A stretch of 64,000 nucleotides of DNA from Lucinisca nassula (taxonomy: Eukaryota > Mollusca > Bivalvia > Lucinida > Lucinidae). The translations under genes and the position numbers were made by a program. The stretch is from assembly GCA_963580285.1 (NCBI GenBank), contig OY757011.1, positions 120,644,440 through 120,708,439 of the forward strand, read 5' to 3'. Shown one piece after another: positions 42,500-53,876 of the stretch. Numbering within the stretch: position 1 is the first letter of the stretch; each line of letters opens with the position of its first letter. The notes under the pieces were generated by a model that did no database searches, was not told the origin of the DNA, and saw nothing but the letters and a program-made list of their open reading frames with translations.

Positions 42500-42574
42500 C
42501 CCCCCCCCACCTTTTTCTCTTTGTGAATTTCTTATATAAATCGAATGTATTTTCGATGTTCTAAAAATCAACGG

Positions 42575-42625
42575 TATGCTTTCATTGAGGCGATTCTAAC
42601 GAGAACACACAAAATACATTTGACG
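42575..42625. mobile_element. Family B core remnant
   Basis: TTTCATTGAGGCGATTCTAA and CGAGAACACAC match half of the core palindrome; arms are lost. Confidence 0.4.
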
Positions 42626-42789
42626 ATACAAAGGAATCTCTTCTTAAATTATCCGTCACTATTTCATACATTTATCTGGAGCTGAGGAAAACGTTCCTTT
42701 TCGGACTGAAGAAAGAGTTCGTGATCTTTTTGTCGGGGGTGGGGGGGGGGGTAAAACCCTTTCAAGACTATTCACTTATATCGAGCCGA

Positions 42790-42965
42790 TTATTAGTCAG
42801 AGGCGGGCGAAATCCGGGTTGCCCGGGGAAAAAGCAACTGACCTTTCGTTGCAGACTTTGGCGTCTCACATGTGGCCCGAGCGAAGCTCGAACCACAGAT
42901 GTGAGAGACCTAATGATTTAGAATCACTGCTCTTACCCACAAGGCCATGGAGGCCCGTTCTCTCA
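42790..42965 (-). mobile_element. tRNA-type SINE, third copy
   Basis: On the minus strand: CATGGCCTTGTGGGTAAGAG, B box GGTTCGAGCTT (42884-42894), then CGCTCGGGCCACATGTGAGA. Confidence 0.6.
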
Positions 42966-43189
42966 ACCATGGTAAACGAGCCATCGGTGTTCGAGTCACT
43001 GAAGTTTCACTGCCCATCTTGGAGGGGGACTTTTTGTTGTTGTTGTTCTTTGTCTGTGAAACTCGCGTTATTCTCAGGTCATTTGAAATCAAACAACTCG
43101 CAACGGATATAGCTGAAGGCTGGATGATTTGCAATATGGCAATAACATTAATTTTCTCCAATAAAAATCAAAAATGAGTTCCTTTAAGA

Positions 43190-43275
43190 GCAATGAAAAC
43201 ATTCATAAGAAAGAAGATGGGTCATACTACGTAGTTTCGGCTAATAAAGCCTCATCAGTGACCCTGTAATGATCC
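43190..43275. repeat. Family C-like fragment
   Basis: TAGTTTCGGCTAATAAAGCC and TCATCAGTGACCCTG match the body of family C (63482-63522). Confidence 0.5.
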
Positions 43276-43568
43276 GGCAAAGAAAGCCAGAGGAAACATA
43301 CTGCAATTTTGCTAATTTCGAAAAGGCAGTCGATTCAAAGACTGATATAAATCCAAATGGGTCCAAATAATTAACTAACTCTTCTAAGGCACCAGACTGT
43401 CCTGTGGGCACAGACACAAAGACTGATCAAAATTGTCTTTAAAATGAATTGAAATTAAGCGTCCACATAATAATTATGTCCCTGCACGAGAATTTTTTTT
43501 CTCGGGTTAAAATGGTATGTACGCTAGAGTACGGAAGAGCATAAGGACCAGGTATACATTTTTTCTTT

Positions 43569-43982
43569 TGATAGGTATCTTAGTATCTCGAAATTTCGAC
43601 TTAGTAACTCGCAATTTCGACTTATTAACTCGAATTTTCGACTTAGTATCTCGAAATTTCTACTTATTAACTCGAAATTTCGACATAATATCTCGAAATT
43701 ACGACATAATTAATCGAAATTTGGACTAATTAACACGAAATTTCGACTTATTAACTTGAAATTTCGACTTTTTAACTCGAAATTTCGACTAAGTATCTCG
43801 AAATTTTGACTTATTAACTCGACATTTTGACTTAGTATTTCGAAATTTCGACTTATTAACTCGAAATTTCAACTTAGTATCTCGAAATTTCGACTTAGTA
43901 TCTCGAAATTTTGACACATTAACTCGAAATTTCGACTTAGTATTTCGAAATTTCGACTTATTAACTCGAAATTTCGATTTTA
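43569..43982 (+). repeat. Minisatellite of about 21 bp (CTCGAAATTTCGACTTA)
   Basis: Nineteen or so units of CTCGAAATTTCGACTTAGTA or TTATTAA variants. Each contains the palindrome CGAAATTTCG. A leader ACGGAAGAGCATAAGGACCA ... TTTTGATAGGTATCTTAG precedes it and recurs inverted at 48715-48775. Confidence 0.85.
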
Positions 43983-44038
43983 GACAGAAAAATCAAGACA
44001 TATCGAGATGTTAAATCCTATACACACAGTTAAATTAT

Positions 44039-47000
44039 AGACCCGCTTTAAAAAAAGAGCGAGTATATTGCACGACCCGCAGAAAAAGCGACCGACTGAA
44101 GTCGGTTGATTTTCTAAGAGTGCCCTAAAATCACCGTGTCATTCTGTCATTCGGTCAATCGGTCATTCTGTCAGTCTGTCAGTCTGTCTGTCCGTCCGTA
44201 ACCCGTTTGTGAAAATTGGTGATAGTGACTTAACCGCTTGGAATATTTAAACAATTTTTGGCACACTGATAGATATCAATGAGATCTAACCAATGAACTT
44301 GCGAAATATTACATACCATTTAGTATAGCCTTGCCGAGGCGAAAAATGTGAAAATTTTCGAACTGCTTCTCCTCGGAAACCGTTGGGCCGATTGAAGTCA
44401 AATTTCATATGGAGCCTCTTTGGGATGGGGGAAACCAAACTTTGCTCATGGGGTCCAGGTCACATGACCAAAATGGCCGCCAAGCCATATATGGTCTGTC
44501 TGTCTGTCCGTCCGTAACCCGTTTGTGAAAATTGGTGATAGTGACTTAACCGCTTGGAATATTTAAACAATTTTTGGCATACTGATAGATATCAATGAAA
44601 TCTAACCAATGAACTTGCGAAATATTACATACCATTTAGTATAGCCTCGCCGAGGCGAAAATGTGAAAATTTTCGAACTGCTTCTCCTCGGAAACCGTTG
44701 GGCCGATTGAAGTCAAATTTCATATGGAGCCTCTTTGGGATGGGGGAAACCAAACTTTGCTCATGGGGTCCAGGTCACATGACCAAAATGGCCGCCAAGC
44801 CATATATGGTCTGTCTGTCTGTCCGTCCGTAACCCGTTTGTGAAAATTGGTGATAGTGACTTAACCGCTTGGAATATTTAAACAATTTTTGGCATACTGA
44901 TAGATATCAATGAAATCTAACCAATGAACTTGCGAAATATTACATACCATTTAGTATAGCCTCGCCGAGGCGAAAATGTGAAAATTTTCGAACTGCTTCT
45001 CCTCGGAAACCGTTGGGCCGATTGAAGTCAAATTTCATATGGAGCCTCTTTGGGATGGGGGAAACCAAACTTTGCTCATGGGGTCCAGGTCACATGACCA
45101 AAATGGCCGCCAAGCCATATATGGTCTGTCTGTCTGTCCGTCCGTAACCCGTTTGTGAAAATTGGTGATAGTGACTTAACCACTTGGAATATTTAAACAA
45201 TTTTTGGCATACTGATAGATATCAATAAAATCTAACCAATGAACTTGCGAAATATTACATTCCATTTAGTAAAGCCTCGCCGAGGCGATAAATGTGAAAA
45301 TTTTCGAACTGCTTCTCCTCGGAAACCGTTGGGCCGATTGAAGTCAAATTTCATATGGAGCCTCTATGGGATGGGGGAAACCAAAATTTGCTCATTGGGT
45401 CCAGGTCACATGACCAAAATGGCCGCCAAGCCATATATGGTCTGTCTGTCTGTCCGTCCGTAACCCGTTTGTGAAAATTGGTGATAGTGACTTAACCGCT
45501 TAGAATATTTAAACAATTTTTGGCATACTGATAGATATCAATGAAATCTAACCAATGAACTTGCGAAATATTACATACCATTTAGTATAGCCTCGCCGAG
45601 GCGAAAAATGTGAAAATTTTCGAACTGCTTCTCCTCGGAAACCGTTGGGCCGATTGAAGTCAAATTTCATATGGAGCCTCTTTGGGATGTGGGAAACCAA
45701 ACTTTGCTCATGGGGTCCAGGTCACATGACCAAAATGGCCGCCAAGCCATATATGGTATGTCTGTCTGTCCGTCCGTAACCCGTTTGTGAAAATTTGTGA
45801 TAGTGACTTAACCGCTTGGTATATTTAAACAATTTTTGGCATACTGATAGATATCAATGAAATCTAACCAATGAACTTGCGAAATATTACATACCATTTA
45901 GTATAGCCTCGCCGAGGCGAAAAATGTGAAAATTTTCGAACTGCTTCTCCTCGGAAACCGTTGGGCCGATTGAAGTCAAATTTCATATGGAGCCTCTTTG
46001 GGATGTGGGAAACCAAACTTTGCTCATGAGGTCCAGGTCACATGACCAAAATGGCCGCCAAGCCATATATGGTATGTCTGTCTGTCCGTCCGTAACCCGT
46101 TTGTGAAAATTTGTGATAGTGACTTAACCGCTTGGTATATTTAAACAATTTTTGGCAAACAGATAGAGTTAAATTAGATCTAACCAATGTACTTGCGAAA
46201 TATTACATTCCATTTAGTATATCCTCGCCGAGGCGAAAAATGTGAAAATTTTCGAACTGCTTCTCCTCGGAAACCGTTGGGCCGATTGAAGAAAAATTTC
46301 ATATGGAGCCTCCATGAGATGGGGCTAACCAAATTTGCTCATGGGGTCCAGCTCACATTACCAAAATGGCCGCCAAGCCATATATGGTCTGTCTGTCTGT
46401 CCGTCCGTAACCCGTTTGTGAAAATTGGTGATAGTGACTTAACCACTTGGAATATTTAAACAATTTTTGGCATACTGATAGATATCAATGAGATCTAACC
46501 AATGAATTTGCGAAATATTGCATTCCATTTAGTATAGCCTCGCAGAGGCGAAAAATGTGAAACTTTTCGAACTGCTTCTCCACGGAAACCGTTGGGCCGA
46601 TTGAAGTCAAATTTCATATGGGGCTTCTATGGGATGGGGGAAACCAAAATTTGCTCATGGGGTCCAGGTCACATGACCAAAATGGCCGTCAAGCCATATA
46701 TGGTGAAAACCCTTCTAAAATAGTCTTCTCCAGAACCACTGGGCAGATTTCCACGAAACTTGATAAATGGCATCTGGGACGTAGGCCCATCATAAATTGC
46801 TAAAATGGTGACCCTGGGTTGACCTTGACCTTCTTTGTGCCAAGGTCAAACTTTGACACATACGCTTTTATACTGGAAAATGTGAGAATGCATTTTATCC
46901 TACAAACGATTCAGAATACAGTACTAAAGTATAAGATATATTTTTGCTCCCGATAAAGCGCATTTATTAGGGAATCGTTTTAGGTCCAGGTCACATGACC

Positions 47001-47095
47001 ATAATGGCCGCCATAACCATATATGGTAACACTCATAAAGTTAAAAGCATCCGGCGGGTCGTGCACTTCAGCTGAAGCACTGGTTCGTATACATA
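44039..47095 (+). mobile_element. Family I element: 315-bp tandem units between hairpin-type ends
   Basis: Opens ACCCGCTTTAAAAAAAGAGC and CGACCGACTGAAGTCGGTTG, followed by GTCTGTCTGTCCGTCCGTAA. Eight unit starts (ACCCG at 44201, then near 44517, 44832, 45147, 45463, 45779, 46095, 46410) give a period of 315-316 bp. Units carry GCCTCGCCGAGGCGA, CTTCTCCTCGGAAACCGTTG and CATGACCAAAATGGCCGCCA. The closing sequence is GGCGGGTCGTGCACTTCAGC. Most units are near-identical, implying recent amplification. Short frames here are not genes. Confidence 0.75.
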
Positions 47096-47482
47096 ATCAT
47101 GAAAGCTAAAATATGTGATAACATTGTGTAGAGACTATCGTTATTATCGGCTTACTTGTATCGTGTAAAAAACAATGGTCTTTCTCGGTGTATTTTTTTC
47201 ATATGTTCTTTCATTCCCCTTTCTCTCCAAATTGGTCAATAGTAATTTTTATCAAATATTTCTCAGGAACTATAAAACTAGAGGCCCCAAACATGTATAT
47301 CATGTAAGAGACAGAGGGTTTTGACTCATCAAGATGTCACGCATTCAGTCCCGTTTCAGTAAAACGAAAGCCGGCAAAAAGTCATATTTGACAGTTTTAT
47401 CTCTTATGGTGGTTTCGGTATCAAATTTTCTCGCGAAATGATTGCTATCAAAATCGTTTATAGATCAACGCACTGACAGCAC

Positions 47483-47918
47483 TGGTGGGTCGATTGTCTT
47501 CGAGTGTTCCGTTTAACCATTAAATTCCTATACCAAAAGCAAAACGTGTAGATCCTGATCAGACGCCGCACTGTTTCGTGTTGCACAGTTTACCATCTAT
47601 TGGGTCGATTAATTATCAATTGACTAAAAGTTACTAACTACAGAAGCTTTCCGCCTTCTATTGTCCACGTGACTATCACTGAAATCCATGTACACGTTTT
47701 TTATAGCAGCGCTATTTTTCCTTGTGACGTCATTGCGCCATGTAGACTGGGCCGGTGAACATGGACATTGCAAACAGTGAAGACCCTGATCAGACGCCGC
47801 AGAACAGAATTTTATTAAATAACCGGTACCTTCATGGTGTAGATGGTCAGCGATAGTCACGTGGACAATAGCAGGCGAAAAGCTTCTGTAGCTAGTTACT
47901 TTGGGTCGAATGATAAAA
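47483..47918. repeat. Family L repeat with an inverted pair and two half J hairpins
   Basis: GGTGGGTCGATTGTCTTCGA starts it. The arm ACTACAGAAGCTTTCCGCCT / ATTGTCCACGTGACTATCAC (47637-47688) is repeated inverted at 47850-47910. Half J hairpins lie at 47538-47578 and 47768-47803. Confidence 0.6.
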
Positions 47919-48094
47919 AACGACTAACATAACAACGAAACAACCAGCCAGAAAATGCGGCATTTAATACCAGAATACGTTGCGTGTTCAGGCTGTATCA
48001 TTTTGATGTCTGTTTAAGAATAGAGCAGCCAGATTCCTAGACCCTTCGTTTCATCCCATCGGTCAGACGTGATTTGATGACTGGTCAACCCTAG

Positions 48095-48172
48095 CCACGT
48101 GTGTGTGTGCGTGCGTGCGCGTGTATGTGTGTCTGTGTGTGTTTGTGTGTGTGTGTGTGTGGGGGGGGGGGG
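48095..48172. repeat. GT microsatellite and G-run
   Basis: GTGTGTGTGCGTGCGTGCGC to TGTGTGTGTG and ten G. Confidence 0.9.
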
Positions 48173-48177
48173 TTTCA

Positions 48178-48420
48178 GTGTTCTGTATTCGACGCCAAAG
48201 AATCTCCCAAATATGTTCCAGGGGATTCAAATCCGGGCTTCGAGCTAGCCAAGCCAATGTCTCAATTCCGTAACGGCGGGGTCTAGCACACAGGTCTAGT
48301 GGCAGATAGTTCGTTCTCAAAATGAGGCATTGCTTCTGGTGCTTAACATGTAAGAATATCCAAATTCCATATTTAAACCGTGATAATGAAGTTGTGGAAA
48401 TTTGGTTCTGAGACACAACT
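48178..48420 (-). pseudogene. Tc1-like transposase fragment
   Basis: A minus frame reads RYGIETLAWLARSPDLNPLE, followed by HIWEILWRRIQNTE. This is the C-terminal signature of Tc1 transposases, with the final catalytic glutamate in NPLEH. Upstream residues (FKYGIWIFLHVKHQKQC) fit less well and are probably frameshifted. It ends against the GT microsatellite. No inverted ends were found. Confidence 0.75.
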
Positions 48421-48494
48421 CTGATTTTACCATAACAAGATTCCTGTTATGGCTAATCCCAATTCAGAGTTGAATGCGCATCGCAGATCACAGA

Positions 48495-48725
48495 GTCAGC
48501 TTCGAGTTATTATGTCGAAATTTCGAGTTACAAAGTCATAATTTCGAGATACTAAGTCGAAATGTCGAGTTACTAAGTCCAAATTTAGAGATACTATGTC
48601 GAAATTTCGAGTTACTAAGTCGAAATTTCGAGACAGTAAGTCGTAATTTCGAGATACTAGGTCGAAATTTTGAGTTATTAAGTCGAAATTTTAGGTTGCT
48701 AAGTCGAGATTTGGAGATACCTATC
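48495..48725 (-). repeat. Minisatellite, inverted partner of 43569-43982
   Basis: TCGAGTTACTAAGTCGAAAT units with the leader GAGATACCTATCAAAAGAAA inverted at the right (48711-48775). Confidence 0.85.
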
Positions 48726-49017
48726 AAAAGAAATAAAAGTGTACCTTGCCCTAATGCTCCATCGTACTGGTGTCTTTAACTGCTGGAAAGGACAAACAAA
48801 AATGGTAGGATACAAATTTGTCTTTGCGAGGTAAATGTTCAAAAAAAAAAAAAAACACGTGCTGTTATCAGACAGCGTAGCTCGCCTGCATTAGCGTCCA
48901 TAAGTGGGGATATTGCTGAATAAACCTTTGGTCCATTGTCTACTAACATACCAAGATCAAGAATAAGAACGTCAATTATCCCTTTTGTACAAATGGGATC
49001 ATCCTCCTAATATATAG

Positions 49018-49161
49018 CAGGAGTCCATTTCAATATTTAGGGATGACAGGTTGTTTTTTCTTCAAAATTGATTTGGGAAATGGCTGATTTATTTTGTAAC
49101 AGTGTAGGCCCTGATCAGACGCCGCCGTCTGCGGCGTCTGATCTGGGCCTACACTGTTTGC
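49018..49161. repeat. Family J hairpin with its flank (inverted order)
   Basis: GGAGTCCATTTCAATATTTA and ATTTGGGAAATGGCTG precede the hairpin AACAGTGTAGGCCCTGATCA / GACGCCGCCGTCTGCGGCGTC (49095-49161). Confidence 0.75.
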
Positions 49162-49209
49162 CAACTACCCGTTTTGGGGGTTCCAGTACAAAATGGGTTA
49201 TTTTCCCGA

Positions 49210-49462
49210 TTGTGTCGTTTCTGAGATTGGGCTGCATGGTGCTTTAACGCAGAGTAAAACCGACCGAACTTGAGGACAGGTCTAAGCCTGCCCAGGAAAA
49301 GTGATGCGAGTCGGACCGCTCCTTAAACTCTAGCGGTTTCTATGGGCGGTAGGGCTTGAGAAGTCATTTCATCTTAACGTCGGGTAAAAGTTCCACCAAA
49401 TCGGAATCAACGTCTGCAAATTGACCTTAACGGTGGTGATGGAAACATAAAACAACAAACAT
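49210..49462 (+). mobile_element. Family A repeat, diverged
   Basis: GATTGGGCTGCATGGTGCTT to GATGGAAACATAAAACAACAA. Confidence 0.65.
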
Positions 49463-49565
49463 GTAGTCCCGTGGCCATACGCTTTAAAATGTAAAATGTC
49501 GAATTTCTGTCCTTGGATACTCTATCTTGTCTACTAGATAGGAGAAAAGCGCGTCATTGCGAATA

Positions 49566-49722
49566 AAGTGAAATTCCGCTATTAAGACCACCTAAAATTA
49601 AGACTAATTCTGCTTTAAAAGGCTTACTAAGTAGTTTATTTGTGTTTTCTTCATACATTGTCCCATGGGCAGGGACCACCTTTGGGACTGTTCAAAAGTG
49701 GTCTTAATATAGGAATTTTACT
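49566..49722. mobile_element. Family K MITE
   Basis: GTGAAATTCCGCTATTAAGA and GTGGTCTTAATATAGGAATT form inverted ends. The middle ACATTGTCCCATGGGCAGGG relates to 42000. Confidence 0.65.
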
Positions 49723-50227
49723 ATATATTTTTGAGGTCACATGGTGTACGTTTTGGTCGACTGTTTAACAATCGACCCAAAGTTTGAATGAATACATATT
49801 TTATGACTGCTACGTAACTGATAAAACGGGGTTACAAAATAAAAATAAACGAAGCTCAATGAAAATAAAATCCTGCAAGTACCGGAACGTTTTTTTCATT
49901 ATTGAATTGGCTCTGTACGCATTGTGTACCGAAATGGGACATTGGCCAACAGTGAGGACCCATTTGACGCCACAGAACATGACATCCGATCAGAATCTAC
50001 ACAGCTTGCATATGCTACAGGAATTAAAGCGTAAAAAACAGGACCAGGGCCATTTTTGGTCGACGGTCAATTGATCCAAAGTTGCTAAGTATAGTAGTTT
50101 GTTGATTCCCCCGTGACAATTACAGATTTTTAGGCAATCCAGGTCACGCTGATTAAAATAAAATAGCCAAAACAGTCTAAATGGCCTTTTATAACCATTT
50201 TTCCTGCCTATCGACCCATCAGTGATT

Positions 50228-50640
50228 CCAGTCGCCATTCAGACAATCCATCCAACAGTGTTTTCACCAATAATGCTTTCATTTGAAAGTCAGGGCTATC
50301 AGTGCTTTCATTCCAGTCGCCCATCCACTAGTGTTGTCACCAATAGTGCTTTCTTTTGAAAGTCAGCGCTATCAGTGCTTTCATTCCAGTCGCCCATCCA
50401 CCAGTGTTGTCATCAATAGTGCTTTCATTTGAAAGTCAGGGTTATCAGTGCTTTCATCCAGTCGCCCATCAACTATTGTTGTCACCAATAGTGCTTTCAT
50501 TTGAAAGTCAACGCTATCAGTGCTTTCATTCCAGTCGCCTATCCACCAGTTTTGTCACCAATAGTGCTTTCATTTGAAAGTCAGGGTTATCAGTGCTTTC
50601 ATTCCAGTCGCCCATCCACCAGTGTTGTTATCCCCCGTAA
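50228..50640. repeat. Tandem array of 73 bp, about five and a half units
   Basis: GTCGCCCATCCACCAGTGTT, CAATAGTGCTTTCATTTGAA and TATCAGTGCTTTCATTCCA recur at 50316, 50389, 50461, 50534 and 50607. The first interval is 85 bp. Confidence 0.85.
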
Positions 50641-50713
50641 ACCCTCGTTTTACTATACATGTGTAAAAGGGAGTTTAAGGGATTCAGAATTATATAGGCG
50701 TGTTTCATTGATG
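50636..50713. mobile_element. Family B, right P arm only
   Basis: CCCCCGTAAACCCTCGTTTT to TATATAGGCGTGTTTCATTG, attached to the end of the 73-bp array. Confidence 0.55.
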
Positions 50714-50715
50714 AG

Positions 50716-51156
50716 GTAAAAAAGGTTGCAAACAGAACAATTCAAATTCCAAAAAGTAGTGCCATTATTCATGGTATATATAAAACCACTTGAAACATTT
50801 CACACACATGCACAATAGAACTGAAAATAAATCTGTTGTAATGAAAATGTTGCCCCCAGACTTATTCGAGCAGTATCAAATAGAACAGTACATTTACCTT
50901 GTAATGCAAATGAACAAGAGGCTGCCAATACATGAAATTTATGGTAACAGACTATGAATTCAAACTCAATGTATTCCAGGATTATTTTAATGTGTTTTGG
51001 AACAAATTACGTGATTCGCTAGGTTCAAAAACCAATCCATTCAGTTTGGAAACAACTTTTTAGACTTAATGATGTTACATCCGTTTTCGTCAACTGGTAC
51101 ATTTTGCCCAGATATTCATCAAACCCTACATGTTCAGCGTCACATACGAAACATTG
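50716..51156. other. No recognised feature
   Basis: AT-rich unique-looking sequence. No frame above 60 codons and no named repeat. Confidence 0.4.
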
Positions 51157-51226
51157 ACACACTGTGTAGTAGACACAGATCAGACGCCACATAACGCGGC
51201 ATCTGATCTGGGTCTACATTGTCTGC
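51157..51226. repeat. Family J hairpin
   Basis: GACACACTGTGTAGTAGACA ... CAGACGCCACATAACGCGGC ... GGGTCTACATTGTCTGC, with mismatches in both arms. Confidence 0.7.
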
Positions 51227-51228
51227 TC

Positions 51229-51540
51229 GGCCCTCGCCCAACGGGGCTTGAAGCAAAAGGTTGGGCTGCATGACGCTTCCACGCAGAGCTGAAAGCAACC
51301 GCACACGAGTACTGATAAACCGCTTAGAGGTTCTAAGCAAGCCCAGGAAAAGTGATGCAAGTTGGACCGTCCATGCATATAAACTCTATTGGTTAAATAG
51401 GACAGCAGGGCTTGAGATGTCATTACATCTCTATGTCGAGTAAAAGTCCCCCTAAACTGGAAGCAACGTCTCCAAAATGACCTATGCACTGCTGACTGGG
51501 ACGTTAAACCTCAAATCAAACAATCAAACAAACAAACATT
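51229..51540 (+). mobile_element. Family A repeat, full length
   Basis: GGCCCTCGCCCAACGGGGCT head, GGTTTAAATAGGACAGCAGG-type middle, CAAACAATCAAACAAACAAA tail. It abuts hairpin J (51157-51226). Confidence 0.75.
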
Positions 51541-51668
51541 GTGTGCTTAAAAGTTTTAGCAAAACTTACCTACCGGAAACAAAATAAATCTGAAACCCCA
51601 AACAATTGGATTGAATGCTTGTGTTGGGGTTAACCCATTGTATACTAGTGGACTCTTCCATTGCTATA

Positions 51669-51845
51669 TGCTGGAGTGAGTGAATGAGTGTTTGAGTTTT
51701 ACGTCTCATTAACAGCTAAGGTCTTACGGAGACGGGACCTCGGTTTAAAGACTCATCCGAAAGTTTGAGAAGCCCGGGATCGATCCTGCGACCCTGGTTT
51801 ACAAGGCGAGTAGCGTAGCCACTGACCCACAGAAGCTTCTGCTAT
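51669..51845 (-). mobile_element. tRNA-derived SINE, second family
   Basis: Minus-strand head CTGTGGGTCAGTGGCTACGC, B box GGATCGATCCC (51776-51786), body CTTTCGGATGAGTCTTTAAA, and tail ACTCATTCACTCACTCC. A classic SINE layout. Confidence 0.75.
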
Positions 51846-51916
51846 ATGCTGGACAAGTCCATTCGTCATACAAGGGGTGGTAGGCCTATTTTTTCGTTCT
51901 TATTCTATTTTTAATG

Positions 51917-51982
51917 GCATGCAATGCAGGCCCTGATCAGACGCCGCGTTCTCGGCGTCTGATCAGGCCTGCACTGATTGCC
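51917..51982. repeat. Family J hairpin
   Basis: GGCATGCAATGCAGGCCCTG/ATCAGACGCCGCGTTCTCGG, return GGCCTGCACTGATTGCC. Almost perfect. Confidence 0.8.
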
Positions 51983-52078
51983 AAGGAACTCCCCTTAGTG
52001 GTTTCCCGCATGCAATTGGTTAAACGACATGTTCACCCTTGTGGGTCATTACGAATCGTCTCCCAGAGAAAGGGGTTT

Positions 52079-52381
52079 TTGTTTGTTTGTTTGATTAGAG
52101 GTTTAAACGTCCCCGTCAACACTGTTAAGGTCATTTTGGAGACGTTGCTTCCAATTTTGTGGGACTTTTACCCGACATTGAGATGAATTGACATCTCAAG
52201 CCCTGTCGCCCAATGAAACCAATAGAGTTTATTAACATGGACGGTCCACCTCGCACCGCGGTTCCTGGACAGGCTCAGATCCTCTAAGCGGTTTACCAGT
52301 ACTAGTGTGCGGGCCGGATTCAGGTCTGCGTGGAAGCATCATGCAGCCCATATATTTCTTCAAGCCCCTATGGGCGGGGTC
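52079..52381 (-). mobile_element. Family A repeat, full length
   Basis: TTGTTTGTTTGTTTGATTAG tail to head AAGCCCCTATGGGCGGGGTC. Confidence 0.75.
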
Positions 52382-52916
52382 CTAACAGAGAAAGGGGTAA
52401 AGAGAAGAAACTAGCAAGGATATTAAAGTGAGGGAAAGGGGGTGGGGATAGAGGAAAATGAATGGAGGTGTAGAAACTGGAGAAATCACAACACTCCCCC
52501 CCCCCCCCCCACACACCCCTATCCTTACCTGTTACAAGGACAGCAGGCCTGCCCAACTGTACGCCAATATTACCCAGCAGGCACTGAACGTTGTTTCAAC
52601 GTTTTGTGACTGCGGGCCAGTTGACGCCCCATTGACTCAAGATACACGATACCTTTGCCTGAACCACCCACCCCAAAATTGGCAAATAGACTGATCCGAA
52701 ACTAATGGGTGGAAGATTTCATTTGTCTGATATGGGTTAAGAGGATTAAGTTTTATTCTAATGACAGCCTATAGGGAAATTAAGTTTCTAATCTAATTAT
52801 AGATCGGTATAACACTTTCGTTTCTAGGGCAATGATTTTCATTACAAAGGCAAATCAGAATTTTCAAAGACTTCAACAACATTATACTTGCATTGTTGTA
52901 CCAAACGACATTAGCC
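52382..52916. other. No gene; purine-rich then mixed DNA with a C-run
   Basis: GGGAAAGGGGGTGGGG-type DNA, 14-15 C near 52497-52511, then unremarkable sequence. Confidence 0.4.
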
Positions 52917-53008
52917 CTGTAATAAACCCGTACAGATATATGATATGGGCCGGTCAGTTCCCTTCACTGCTTTTGGGAAGGCTTAGACCCTCTAAGCGGT
53001 TTACCAGG
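52917..53008 (-). mobile_element. Family A fragment, diverged
   Basis: GGGAAGGCTTAGACCCTCTA and AGCGGTTTACCAG with decayed flanks. A C-run follows (53022-53037). Confidence 0.5.
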
Positions 53009-53037
53009 TCTTAGTGAGATCGCCCCCCCCCCCCCCC

Positions 53038-53373
53038 ACACACACACACAACTCGACATTAACTGACAATCGCCGGCGAGTCAACGGCCGACGTCCATAT
53101 CAAGTAAAGCTAGGCTAAAGTAGAAAAAAAAATAAGCAAGAATAATAAATAAATAAATAAATAAATACATGTAAATAAAACACAATCCATCCCGCACCTG
53201 CTGCAATCCCAGCAGACACTTGCCCTCCCGAAGCCAAATTAGTAGAAGGCCGTCACTGAAAGCTAAATAGCACTTTCATACAGATCCGACCTCTTACTAA
53301 ACGGTACAGATACAGTGTGCCCCTTTTTTGATAGTTAAAAGTGTAACATATATTTTGGGACACCCTGTACATA
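53038..53373. other. No recognised feature; short AC and AAAT runs
   Basis: CACACACACA (53038-53050) and AATAAATAAATAAATAAAT (53147-53166) are the only patterns. Confidence 0.45.
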
Positions 53374-53434
53374 CACAAACAGTGTATATCCTGATGAGAC
53401 GGCTCCGCCATTCTTATCAGGATCTACAATGTTT
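53374..53434. repeat. Family J hairpin, diverged tip
   Basis: ACACAAACAGTGTATATCCT / GATGAGACGGCTCCGCC / TATCAGGATCTACAATGTTT. Confidence 0.65.
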
Positions 53435-53565
53435 TAGACAGATTATTACAAGAAAGGACATGTCCAAATTTGAAACATGGAAGCGTCCATTTCAGAAGCA
53501 CATGGATTAAAGTGTTAACGCACCTATGAAAATTTATTCTGCAGGCAAATTTTCGACCTATATCC

Positions 53566-53843
53566 ATCACGAAACACGCCTATATTATTTGGACCGCTTT
53601 ATATCCCACTTTTATATAGAAGAGCTGGGGCTTACAGGGGGATACCTTATTTACCTTATTTCTGCTCTAAATTATAGTTGTGGGTACTCGTTAGAACCGC
53701 CTCATCGTGGTGGTTCTAACGGGTACCCACAATCTATAATTTGTGCAGAAATAAGAAAAATATCACAATTTTTCATCTTAAAATTTTCCTTTTTTCGGTG
53801 GTAAATTTTACTATGTATTTGTATAGGCGTGTTTTCGTAATGA
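53566..53843. mobile_element. Family B fold-back element, arms P then Q
   Basis: Ends CATCACGAAACACGCCTATA and ATAGGCGTGTTTTCGTAATG. Core GAACCGCCTCATCGTGGTGG. Confidence 0.8.
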
Positions 53844-53876
53844 AATTCTTCATTGGAGTAGAATCAAACCATTGAC

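Noticed and set aside
42308..42564. Overlapping 72- and 83-codon frames, with similar ones at 4681, 6521, 51140, 51214 and 60491
   Set aside because: All are translations of family A copies on either strand. The shared peptides reflect the repeat, not a gene family.
44281..46803. Repeated frames such as MNLRNITFHLVKPRRGDKC
   Set aside because: One per 315-bp unit of family I. The frame is broken in most units, so no selection for coding is visible.
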